Positions 13,198-19,754 of a DNA stretch of 27,290 nt are shown piece by piece. Under the pieces are notes generated by a model. It worked only from the letters and a program-made list of their open reading frames with translations. It had not been told where the DNA came from and did not search any database. Within the stretch, counting starts at the first letter, position 1. Each line of letters opens with the position of its first letter. This DNA comes from a virus, in the IMG/VR virus record IMGVR_UViG_3300047299_000121, positions 1-27,290 of that record. One strand, 5' to 3'. The position numbers were made by a program, and so were the translations under genes.

Positions 13198-13271
13198 TGG
13201 AACCGGTAAGAGGATTCGAACCCCTACAGGAAGGACCAAAACCTTCCGTCCTACCATTAGACGATACCGGT
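13198..13271 (-). tRNA. tRNA-Gln(TTG)
   Basis: Perfect acceptor ACCGGTA/TACCGGT, anticodon stem GAAGG/CCTTC with loop TTTTGGT (codon CAA), T-arm AGGGG-TTCGAAT-CCTCT, CCA encoded. Confidence 0.93.
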
Positions 13272-13279
13272 ACGAACGT

Positions 13280-13314
13280 GCCACACACTCACGGTCACCA
13301 GGCTCGTGTGTGGC
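13280..13314 (-). other. Strong inter-tRNA hairpin (9 bp)
   Basis: GCCACACAC and GTGTGTGGC are perfect complements with a 17-nt loop, in the roughly 100-nt gap between tRNA-Gln(TTG) and tRNA-Lys(CTT). No U-tract and no tRNA hallmarks. Confidence 0.42.
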
Positions 13315-13374
13315 CGAGACAGGTCAACTTCAGGGCGGCGGGTGCTCGTCGCTGGTCTGACTGGATCTGCTCGT

Positions 13375-13448
13375 TGGTGGGCGTACGAGGAATCGAACCT
13401 CGGTGGACTGGTTAAGAGCCAGCTATTCTACCATTGAATTACACGCCC
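13375..13448 (-). tRNA. tRNA-Lys(CTT)
   Basis: Acceptor GGGCGTG/TACGCCC, T-arm CGAGG-TTCGATT-CCTCG, anticodon loop CTCTTAA (codon AAG), CCA encoded. Confidence 0.93.
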
Positions 13449-13452
13449 GAGA

Positions 13453-13526
13453 TGGATGGGGTAGTAGGAATCGAACCTACATAGGTTGGTTCAGAGCCAA
13501 CTGCACTACCATTGTGCTATACCCCA
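13453..13526 (-). tRNA. tRNA-Gln(CTG)
   Basis: Perfect acceptor TGGGGTA/TACCCCA, perfect anticodon stem GTTGG/CCAAC with loop CTCTGAA (codon CAG), CCA encoded. One base from the next tRNA. Confidence 0.93.
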
Positions 13527-13527
13527 G

Positions 13528-13606
13528 TGGGCCGGGAGCGAATCGAACACTCATTGCCGAAGCACCTGGTTTACAGCCAGGCTGAAGGACCACCCTCATC
13601 CGACCC
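13528..13606 (-). tRNA. tRNA-Tyr(GTA)
   Basis: Class II as expected for bacterial tyrosine, with a variable arm of about 12 nt. Acceptor GGGTCGG/CCGGCCC, anticodon stem CCTGG/CCAGG with loop CTGTAAA (codon TAC), A73. CCA not encoded. Confidence 0.9.
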
Positions 13607-13610
13607 GAGA

Positions 13611-13683
13611 TGGCGTTGCCGTGAGGAGTCGAGCCTCATATCCTTCCTTCGCAGGGAAAGAGCCGCAATCCCTCGGCGGCAAC
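13611..13683 (-). tRNA. tRNA-Arg(GCG) with short D-arm
   Basis: Perfect acceptor GTTGCCG/CGGCAAC, anticodon loop CTGCGAA (codon CGC), CCA encoded. The D-domain CCG-AGGGATTG-CGG starts directly after the acceptor, like the other Arg tRNAs here but with a longer loop. The T-loop reads CTCGACT instead of TTCGACT. Body 70 nt. Confidence 0.82.
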
Positions 13684-13685
13684 AT

Positions 13686-13759
13686 TGGCAGGGGTGCAGG
13701 GAGTCGAACCCTGGCTGACTGTTTTGGAGACAGTAGTGCTTCCGTAACACTTCACCCCT
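13686..13759 (-). tRNA. tRNA-Trp(CCA)
   Basis: Perfect acceptor AGGGGTG/CACCCCT, T-arm CAGGG-TTCGACT-CCCTG, anticodon stem ACTGT/ACAGT with loop CTCCAAA (codon TGG), G73, CCA encoded. Confidence 0.93.
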
Positions 13760-13768
13760 AGGTAAGGC

Positions 13769-13888
13769 GATGGAGGAGAGCGAGGCTACCAACCTTTGCA
13801 CGCTACGGTTCTTTGGACTTAATGTCGGTTGCTACCGTGTCAGCGTTATTGCCGGGAATCGAACCCTGTTTCTACTCTCTGCTCCATC
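13769..13888 (-). pseudogene. tRNA-derived element with displaced T-arm
   Basis: GATGGAG and CTCCATC form an exact 7-bp outer helix 120 nt across. A T-arm (AGGG-TTCGATT-CCC core at 13850-13866) lies near the 5' side, far from any matching acceptor. D-loop-like GGTTGGTAGCC occurs near the other end. Order is scrambled relative to a normal tRNA. It is either a decayed pair of genes or an unidentified structured RNA. Confidence 0.35.
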
Positions 13889-13895
13889 ACCTTCG

Positions 13896-13966
13896 TACTC
13901 GGTAGGGGAATCGAACCCCTGACATCTGGCTGAGAACCAGAGGACTTGCCACTAATCGAACCGAGC
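13896..13966 (-). tRNA. tRNA-Glu(CTC)
   Basis: Acceptor GCTCGGT/ACCGAGT, perfect T-arm AGGGG-TTCGATT-CCCCT, anticodon stem TCTGG/CCAGA with loop TTCTCAG (codon GAG), short variable loop, CCA not encoded. Confidence 0.9.
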
Positions 13967-13969
13967 AAG

Positions 13970-13993
13970 AGACAGTCCTGGCAGGGACTGTCT
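13970..13993 (-). other. Strong 9-bp hairpin at array start
   Basis: AGACAGTCC and GGACTGTCT are perfect complements around a 6-nt loop, just upstream (in transcription) of tRNA-Glu(CTC). On the minus strand no U-run follows. A terminator-like or processing hairpin. Confidence 0.45.
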
Positions 13994-14018
13994 GTTTCCC
14001 ACACCCACTGGGCCTGCA

Positions 14019-14101
14019 AGGCTTAAATGCCCCGCAGCAGGAGTTGCACCTGCCTCTCCGATTTATGAGATCGGAGTGCCCCTAACTGAGAGTATCGAGC
14101 C
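14019..14101 (-). tRNA. tRNA-Met(CAT)-like, unusual T-loop and acceptor
   Basis: The anticodon arm is very strong (CTCCGAT-CTCATAA-ATCGGAG, 7 bp, codon ATG). The T-arm GCAGG-TGCAACT-CCTGC has the same TGCAACT loop as the Met-like gene at 10.5 kb. The acceptor is imperfect (GGCTCGA with TTTAAGCC) and separated from the T-stem by extra bases. An outer GGCCTG/CAGGCC helix flanks it. Boundaries uncertain. Confidence 0.45.
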
Positions 14102-14130
14102 CTGCCAGGCCGAGCGTCAGGTGGTGTGTT

Positions 14131-14170
14131 GGAGTGGACTCGGGCAGAGTTGAACTGCCGTGTCTCTGTT
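14131..14170 (-). pseudogene. tRNA T-arm remnant
   Basis: A perfect T-arm GGCAG-TTCAACT-CTGCC with a 3' CGAGTCCA end. No good 5' acceptor or anticodon arm was found within tRNA distance upstream. The region up to 14400 has several small hairpins (for example CCTGCT/AGCAGG at 14265-14287) but no further convincing tRNA. Confidence 0.38.
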
Positions 14171-14410
14171 CTTCTGGGACCGTCTACGTGATCTAGTCGC
14201 TTCTCGGCTGCGACCGCCGTGTACTGGGGCTGACCGGCCGAAGCCAGTAGCTGTTCCACCACCTGCTCTTATGTTGGAAGCAGGAAACCCTCTCCTCGGT
14301 GAGATTCAATTCCGGTAGGGATCTTCTACCTGGGAGCCACCAGTACCCTTTTATCCCGTGCTGTTGGATGACAAGGCCGCACGCCCACCCCGGTGTCACT
14401 CACTGATTGC

Positions 14411-14815
14411 TCAGACGAGGGAAACTGCGTACTCGGCCACAAGGGCTTCATACTCAGCGTCGATGTTGCTCATCGCAACGTCAACCACAGTGTCGATATT
14501 CTCGTCACTTGAAGTTACATCGGAATTCATGTCCGGTGCCACACGATCACGCAAGCCTTCATCCGCTACAGAGGTCGAAACCCGTCGAGCCCATGAGAAT
14601 TGCACACTCTTATCCCAGGAGTCGTGGCTCGGCCAATCGCCAAGCTCGTACCCCCGAGATTCGAGCGTTGGCGCAGCGCCCCCAATCTTTCCGGCCTGCG
14701 CACCCTCCCGACCATCGTTTGTGCCGGGCTTATCCAAGCGCAGCCGAAGAGATCTGGAGGGGATTGCCCCTCCCCTTCTTCCTCGACTGCGACATCTCGG
14801 TGATTCAGTTGTCAA
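14411..14815 (-). CDS. Doubtful open reading frame, 134 codons
   Basis: An open frame between the RNR gene and the tRNA array. Its first part is Arg/Gly/Ser-rich and unconvincing. The last 39 codons from the ATG at 14528-14530 are acidic and protein-like (MNSDVTSSDENIDTVVD..., ending YEALVAEYAVSLV). No ribosome-binding site is evident at either start. A GGAGGGG-ATTG-CCCCTCC hairpin overlaps its 5' part. It may be a small real gene at the C-terminal end or chance. Confidence 0.25.
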   Translation of the reverse strand: MTTESPRCRSRGRRGGAIPSRSLRLRLDKPGTNDGREGAQAGKIGGAAPTLESRGYELGDWPSHDSWDKSVQFSWARRVSTSVADEGLRDRVAPDMNSDVTSSDENIDTVVDVAMSNIDAEYEALVAEYAVSLV

Positions 14816-15068
14816 TGTTCCTGTGCCCCTTCCATGGCGGGCTCTTTCCTTCGTTCTGTGACCAAGTTACACCCTTCTCTCGAAGATTGCAACTCATTTC
14901 TGAAATTTCTCTCAGAAACCCAAAAGACCCCTCATCCCTGGCGGGAATCGGAGCCTTTGGTTCACGGATATGTGCGTGAGGACTCCCTAGACGGTGGGCT
15001 TCACCGCCTGATTCAGTTCGAGGTGTCCAAAGTTCTTACTCATTACAGAAACCACTATAGCACCGATT
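14816..15068 (-). other. Non-coding stretch downstream of RNR with hairpins
   Basis: No credible gene. A GGCGGTG/CACCGTC hairpin at 14990-15008, about 60 bases past the RNR stop, could act as a weak terminator without a U-tract. A TTCTGA/TCAGAA hairpin lies near 14900. A tRNA T-arm-like GGAATCGGAGCC at about 14944 is too degraded to call. Confidence 0.4.
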
Positions 15069-17063
15069 TCAGCGGATCGGACAACTTCCGTTCGCACATT
15101 CTTGCTCGATGGCTCCAACGAACACTTCACCCCTGGCTGCGTGCTCGTAATGGCTCTTCGTGATGACCTCGTACGGAGACTGCGGACGAGACTCGTTCGG
15201 GAATACGGTCAGGCCCTTGACGTAAGGAAGCCACTTGGCGATGACCCGCTCTGCCTCCTTCTCATCGCCCAGCGCCTCACGGTCCAGGTTGGCAGTAAAC
15301 GACACAGCGTTGCCGTCCTTACCTGAGCAGAACGTGTCAGTCACGAACGCCAGCACGGCAAATTGCTTATCCAGACTGACGTCAGACGTTTGTTCGATGA
15401 GGTGCTCCTCGTACTTGTCGAGAATGCCGTCCCGGAGTGGGTAGCGCACGACCATTGTGTTTGCTGCGTAGATGCAGGGCTCCACCATGAGACCACGGGC
15501 ACGGGCCTCGTCAATGCGGGGATCTCCGACTGTGTATCTAACCCGACGCCAAGCGTACCGAGCGAGCACGGCGTGGAGTCCTGGCTGCGTGCCACGCAAC
15601 TGGCTGATGGTGCCGTTCGGTGCGATCGCTGTCACCTTGATGCATCGGTTGATTCCCAACTCGTCACAGTAGCGGTCTGCCTCTGCCCGGATTTCCTCAC
15701 GGAAACGCCTCATCTTGGCTGCCAGCACCGGAGAGTCCGGAATGTCAGAATACTTGACACCATGAGCCGCTGCCCACCCCTGCATGCCCAGGAAGCCAAC
15801 GCCGATGCGGCGGTTGCGGGCCTCTACGGCTGCAGTGATTTCCTGGTACGGCTTGATCAGTGTTGCACGGATCAAGAAGCGAGCCATGAGACGAAACGCC
15901 TCGATAGCGCCCTCGTCATCAGTGCCGTATGCGTCCAGGTCGACGGACCCGATGTTGCAGGACTCGCCTTCCTCCAGGAAGATCTCGCCGCACGGGTTGG
16001 ACGAGCGAACGTCGCCCTTCTCGCCGACTGATGCCGCTTGAGTGTTCGTGAAGCCAGGCTCACCGTTGGCCCACATCCCCTTGACGACCGCCTGGAACAC
16101 ACGGAGTGCTTGAGGATCTTGGCGGCGCAGTGCCTCGATGAAATGCGAGTCGATCTCCACGGAGATGTTCGTCGTCCAGTGGTGCATGTGATCTGCTTTG
16201 CAATTGATGAAGTCCATCACCTGGGGATCACGCCAGTAAACAATTGACATCCGGGCCGAGCGACGTGCACCACCGGCCACGACTGCTGCAGCGATGTGGT
16301 GATCGCAGAGCATTGCCTCGACACTGGTCATCCAGCGCCCAACGGCGTTGTTCAGCACCTCGTAGACGTGCACGAGCGACGAAACAAATGGTGCCGGACC
16401 GGAAGCCGTGCCGCCGAATGTCTTGATCTCTGCGCCGGATGGGCGGATCTCTGAGACATCCAGAGCAACGTACGGCGTGCTTGTCGTTGCTGCATCGAAC
16501 AGAGCGCCCCAACCCTCGACCCAACCTTCACGCATATCTGGAACAACCGTTGCACGAATGTCTTGATCAGCGACGACCCACTGGTCAATCCAATAGTTGC
16601 CTGCTGCGATCTTGACCTCTTCGTACTCCTCATGGTCAACTGAGCACGTGATGAACATGTCGAAATGCTTCAACATCGGAGCCTGACGGATGTACTCCTG
16701 GCTGTAGTTCGCACCAACTCCCCCACCGGTCAGCAACTGGTCAGCCATGAACTCGAAATGGTCAGCCAGACGTGGCGACCACGGTGCACGGAAACAGTTG
16801 CGAGTGTACGGTAGGCCGGTACCGGTCACCCAGAGGTGCCTGCCCGCAGGGAGCACACGGAACGAGCCGATCAGTTCCTGAAGCCTCTCGGCCTCACCAG
16901 GCTCGACAATGCCAACGGACGTGGAACCTCCGACGACACGAGCAACCGTGTCAGGCCACGTCTCAAACGTGCCATCCTCTCGTTGCCTCGAATATGTTCG
17001 GTTGTATACATCCTCTCCAATCGGTCCCCATTCCTGTACTGCTGTTGATGTTTGGTTGTTCAT
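15069..17063 (-). CDS. nrdJ: Class II (adenosylcobalamin-dependent) ribonucleotide reductase
   Basis: The protein has 664 aa from ATG (MNNQTSTAVQEWG), with AGGGA upstream. It matches the monomeric ribonucleoside-triphosphate reductase type: FRVLPAGRHLWVTGTG and NCFRAPW with the first active-site Cys, GGGVGANYS, then SSNPCGEIFLEEGESCNIG with the radical Cys in NPCGEI and a partner Cys downstream. The phosphate-binding loop is TAIAPNGTISQL, and the C-terminal redox pair is ECANGSCPIR. It is somewhat shorter than the approximately 740 aa of the Lactobacillus enzyme. It reduces ribonucleotides for phage DNA synthesis using a B12 radical, so no NrdB-type subunit is needed. A terminator sits just upstream, so it has its own transcript or relies on read-through; I saw no cobalamin riboswitch in front of it. 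Confidence 0.93.
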   Translation of the reverse strand: MNNQTSTAVQEWGPIGEDVYNRTYSRQREDGTFETWPDTVARVVGGSTSVGIVEPGEAERLQELIGSFRVLPAGRHLWVTGTGLPYTRNCFRAPWSPRLADHFEFMADQLLTGGGVGANYSQEYIRQAPMLKHFDMFITCSVDHEEYEEVKIAAGNYWIDQWVVADQDIRATVVPDMREGWVEGWGALFDAATTSTPYVALDVSEIRPSGAEIKTFGGTASGPAPFVSSLVHVYEVLNNAVGRWMTSVEAMLCDHHIAAAVVAGGARRSARMSIVYWRDPQVMDFINCKADHMHHWTTNISVEIDSHFIEALRRQDPQALRVFQAVVKGMWANGEPGFTNTQAASVGEKGDVRSSNPCGEIFLEEGESCNIGSVDLDAYGTDDEGAIEAFRLMARFLIRATLIKPYQEITAAVEARNRRIGVGFLGMQGWAAAHGVKYSDIPDSPVLAAKMRRFREEIRAEADRYCDELGINRCIKVTAIAPNGTISQLRGTQPGLHAVLARYAWRRVRYTVGDPRIDEARARGLMVEPCIYAANTMVVRYPLRDGILDKYEEHLIEQTSDVSLDKQFAVLAFVTDTFCSGKDGNAVSFTANLDREALGDEKEAERVIAKWLPYVKGLTVFPNESRPQSPYEVITKSHYEHAARGEVFVGAIEQECANGSCPIR

Positions 17064-17088
17064 AAGCTTGTCCCTGAGACATGAAGAA

Positions 17089-17107
17089 CGGACCCTTTAC
17101 GGGTCCG
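17089..17107 (-). terminator. Rho-independent terminator upstream of RNR
   Basis: On the minus strand CGGACCC-GTAAA-GGGTCCG is followed by TTCTTC. A perfect 7-bp GC-rich stem with a short U-rich tail lies between the Lys-rich gene and RNR, separating the packaging block from RNR and the tRNA array. Confidence 0.75.
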
Positions 17108-17225
17108 CTCTGCAAGTGAAATGAAGTCCCTATCGCATCAACAGCGCCTCGGGATTCTTTCGTGTTGCTCGTCTCGGTGTGGATTACACTCTAGCACCTC
17201 GGCCAGATCTCGACGCCCAATATTT

Positions 17226-17630
17226 CTACTTCTTGCGCTTCTTCTTGTCCTTCTCCTTCATGCCACCACAGGCAAAATCGACCCTATCAAGGAACGCAAC
17301 GAATTCCTCGCTACGACCTTCCACAGAGAACTTGAGGCCCTTTGTAAGCTGCCCCTTCGTGGCATGCTTGCCCTGCTTGTCAGCCTCCGCTAGGCGCTTC
17401 AGCACCTCTGGGTTGTGTGATGCTGCCCGTGGAAGCACGGAAAGCCTGCCCTTCTTGCGCATGCCGACACGGCTGTTGGAAATGGCTGCGGCCTTGCTTT
17501 TGTCGTATCCCTTCGCACGCAACTTGTCGTACAACCATGGCCACTTCAGACTGTTCGATCGTCCGTGGCGTGCGCCTGGTCCCTTAGCGAACTCCTCGTA
17601 GCGACCACTGGCAACGATTGTCCTAGCCAT
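17226..17630 (-). CDS. Lys-rich small phage protein with KGYDKSKAAAISN motif
   Basis: The protein has 134 aa, starting MARTIVASGRYEEF with AGGAAG upstream. It carries the segment LYDKLRAKGYDKSKAAAISNS at about 33-53, a short helix-turn motif that recurs in phage head-region and small proteins of actinobacteria. A basic RVGMRKKGRLSVLP stretch, a helical middle and a strongly basic KEKDKKKRKK C-terminus follow. It is placed right behind the terminase with the repeat protein. Nucleic-acid or capsid contact is plausible from the charge. Function unknown. Confidence 0.7.
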   Translation of the reverse strand: MARTIVASGRYEEFAKGPGARHGRSNSLKWPWLYDKLRAKGYDKSKAAAISNSRVGMRKKGRLSVLPRAASHNPEVLKRLAEADKQGKHATKGQLTKGLKFSVEGRSEEFVAFLDRVDFACGGMKEKDKKKRKK

Positions 17631-17634
17631 GACC

Positions 17635-18231
17635 CTACTTCCTTCGAGTACCGTACTTCTGAGTCAGGCTGAGCGCCTTCGGCTCAGTCTTGCCAGATCC
17701 GTATTGTGGCTTCTGAGACTTCTTCTGGCTCTTAGTTCCAGCGTTACGGGTGCCGTACTTGGCCGTGAGTGCAGCGGCTCCTGGGTTAGTCTTACCTGAC
17801 CCGTACTTGTCAGCCCCGTACTTAATGTTGCTTGGTGTGGCCTTGACTGTGACCTTCTTGCTCGAACCACTACCAACGCCTGCCGGACGCTGGCCCGTGT
17901 TGCGGGTACCGTACTTCTGAGTCAGGCTGAGCGCCTTCGGCTCAGTCTTGCCAGAACCATATTCTGGCTTGCGAGTCTTGACCTTTGCTGCCTGGCCACT
18001 TAGCTTGTCCATTGCAGTCTTGCTCTGCGCCATTTTAGCCGCCATCTTTCTACGAGTCTTGGCTGCCTTGGCACGAAGTGACGCATTGGATGCACGAGCA
18101 GCGTCAGACATTGGAACACGGCTTGCAGACTTGCCCTTCGTGCCCACACCGCAGAACTTACCGTTGGACTTGAGGTGGCAGGAGTTGTAGAACTCCTCAA
18201 CCAGCGGGGATTCGAAGACATGCTCAGCCAT
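17635..18231 (-). CDS. Lys-rich repeat protein (YGSGKT repeats)
   Basis: The protein has 198 aa. The N-terminus MAEHVFESPLVEEFYNSCHLKSNGKFCG contains a C.....GKFC segment reminiscent of short motifs in phage structural proteins. A basic helical stretch follows (about 40-85). Residues 88-198 consist of units of the form YGSGKT(E/N)P, then ALSLTQKYGTR, repeated at least three times with Lys/Ser-rich linkers. Two units share a 50-base identical DNA segment. The protein is highly basic and probably disordered. It sits between TerL and another basic protein, which suggests a DNA- or virion-associated role, but no family is recognised. Confidence 0.65.
   Translation of the reverse strand: MAEHVFESPLVEEFYNSCHLKSNGKFCGVGTKGKSASRVPMSDAARASNASLRAKAAKTRRKMAAKMAQSKTAMDKLSGQAAKVKTRKPEYGSGKTEPKALSLTQKYGTRNTGQRPAGVGSGSSKKVTVKATPSNIKYGADKYGSGKTNPGAAALTAKYGTRNAGTKSQKKSQKPQYGSGKTEPKALSLTQKYGTRRK
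17650..17699. repeat. 50-bp direct repeat, copy 1 (within repeat protein gene)
   Basis: The 50 bases starting GTACCGTACTTCTGAGTCAG on the plus strand are identical to those at 17906-17955. They encode the YGSGKTEPKALSLTQKYGTR unit on the minus strand. Confidence 0.9.
17906..17955. repeat. 50-bp direct repeat, copy 2
   Basis: Exact copy of 17650-17699 lying 256 bases away in the same frame. A third, diverged unit lies between them near 17750-17820. Confidence 0.9.
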
Positions 18232-18241
18232 GAGATCTATG

Positions 18242-19591
18242 TTAGACGATCTTTGGGAGGGATTTCAACGTGGTCGGAGCATAGAACTCTGCCACACCGC
18301 CGCCCAACATGAGATCCGTGATCGCCCAGACCAAAGCGTCCAACCGGTCCGGTGACGCCTTTCCTGGCACCCACTGTGTCATCTGGTCCTCAAGCTTGCC
18401 ATGGAGCCCCACGTGGTGCACTCGCTTCTGCTCATAGAGCGCTGCAATTGGCTCAGCACGGAGAAACTTGCCGCCACGGGTGGCGTACACCTTCTTGACC
18501 GGCACCTTGTCATCCTTCGTGTTCAACAAGTTTGTCACCAGGTCGTACCCCTGATTCACCTCAGCCACGATTCTGTTCGCTGCGTACTCATGGTACTTGG
18601 AGATCGCCAAGTTGCTCCACGTGTCCGGCGACGGGCGCAACGAAGAGCAATCCTCGATGACATATGCGTGACCATTCAATCCGAGACCTGCAACGATCAT
18701 GCCGGTCTCACTTTCTCGCTCCGTGATGCTGCTCATGGACGGGTCAATTGCCACCACGATCTTGGTCATTTGAGTCAAATCGAACTCATGCACCGAGATC
18801 CTGGTGTCCTCAATCAGATCTCGCTTCCAGAGCGCCCCAGGGTCGTCCAGAATCAATTCGGCGTACAACTCCTGCCGACCCATCGTGGTGCCCTCGTATC
18901 GCTTACGTAGCTCGTCCAGCGTTGACTCAGGAAGGTTGGCCGAGTTGTCGAACGTCGAGCCCGTTGTCAGGATGACGTTGTCCGGCTCCTCCTGGCCACG
19001 CCGGACCAGTTCTACGATTAGTGGAGACGGCTTCGGGGTCGTCGTGATAATGATGCGAGGGTCTTTACCAAGGCGCAGACCCATCATTGCCATGTCCCAA
19101 GCTTCCTGCGCATACTGGAACGCACATAGCTCGTCCATCCACAGGAAGTTGGACTGGAAACCACGAAGCTTCTCAGGGTCACCGCCCGAGAACGAGAACG
19201 CCAGCGAACCGTTGGAGAGGGTTAGCTGCCCGAGCGACCGGTTGTACTTGCCGCCGTTCTGCCGGTCCCATAGTTCTGGCGGAATCACAGAGAGCAGACC
19301 GGACTCACCCTCAAAGCACGTGTCACGGACAGCGCCAGCGGTCATCCCGATGATTCCGATACGGCAACCGGGGTTGTCGATCATCAACCGCTTGATCGCC
19401 TCAGCACCGGTACGGGTCTTGCCCCAGCCTCGACCCGACAGGATCATCCAGACCTTCCAGGGCATGGAGAGATCAGGTAGAAGCTGGTCGGGCCGAGCCC
19501 AGTATTCCCAGTTGTACTTGAGGTTCTTGATGAATTCGTTCTTGCGGTCTATCGACCACGACTCGAATTCTGCTGGCAGTAGGCTTGACAT
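18242..19591 (-). CDS. Terminase large subunit (TerL)
   Basis: The protein has 449 aa. The ATPase domain has Walker A in MILSGRGWGKTRTGAEA (about 50-66), Walker B in FLWMDELCAF with catalytic Glu, and the coupling segment IIITTTPKP (about 180-190). The nuclease domain has VVAIDPSMSS (first metal-binding Asp), IVAEVNQGYDLV and the C-terminal SPDRLDALVWAI with conserved Asp residues. It packages DNA through the portal encoded downstream. The length is typical of a compact phage TerL. No small subunit is recognisable nearby. The start ATG closely follows a GGAG. Confidence 0.95.
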   Translation of the reverse strand: MSSLLPAEFESWSIDRKNEFIKNLKYNWEYWARPDQLLPDLSMPWKVWMILSGRGWGKTRTGAEAIKRLMIDNPGCRIGIIGMTAGAVRDTCFEGESGLLSVIPPELWDRQNGGKYNRSLGQLTLSNGSLAFSFSGGDPEKLRGFQSNFLWMDELCAFQYAQEAWDMAMMGLRLGKDPRIIITTTPKPSPLIVELVRRGQEEPDNVILTTGSTFDNSANLPESTLDELRKRYEGTTMGRQELYAELILDDPGALWKRDLIEDTRISVHEFDLTQMTKIVVAIDPSMSSITERESETGMIVAGLGLNGHAYVIEDCSSLRPSPDTWSNLAISKYHEYAANRIVAEVNQGYDLVTNLLNTKDDKVPVKKVYATRGGKFLRAEPIAALYEQKRVHHVGLHGKLEDQMTQWVPGKASPDRLDALVWAITDLMLGGGVAEFYAPTTLKSLPKIV

Positions 19592-19620
19592 CTCCGATGC
19601 CAGCCTACACCAGGCTTTAG

Positions 19621-19752
19621 TTACTCGGCGTCGGTCTCCCTGTCATCGCCGATGTCGTCCGGCTCTTCGCCGATGCTACCCTCATAGACAAGGAATCCAT
19701 CCTCATCGTAGAGTAGGCCGTCTTCGCCTCGGTGGGTCTTTCGCTCTGCCAT
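19621..19752 (-). CDS. Small acidic 43-aa protein
   Basis: The ATG at 19750-19752 is preceded by GGAGAGTGATC, a good ribosome-binding site, and the frame ends at TAA 19621-19623. The product MAERKTHRGEDGLLYDEDGFLVYEG... finishes with a run of Asp and Glu. It fits exactly into the gap between the DUF7178-like gene and TerL. No family is recognised; a small acidic accessory or DNA-mimic-like protein is possible. Confidence 0.65.
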   Translation of the reverse strand: MAERKTHRGEDGLLYDEDGFLVYEGSIGEEPDDIGDDRETDAE

Positions 19753-19754
19753 GA

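Noticed and set aside
9024-13761. Many open frames of 60-220 codons on both strands in the tRNA array
   Set aside because: They run through tRNA genes and repeat T-arm translations such as GFEP and GIEP; only the HAD hydrolase has real protein motifs.
9032-14101. CRISPR array, because of regularly repeated short sequences
   Set aside because: The repeats are T-arm consensus of tRNA genes with paired arms and differing anticodons, not identical repeats with unique spacers.
17064-17225. Cobalamin riboswitch in front of the class II RNR
   Set aside because: No B12-box-like conserved core was seen; the segment holds a terminator hairpin instead. A possible TGCTAGAGT promoter-like sequence was too weak to call.
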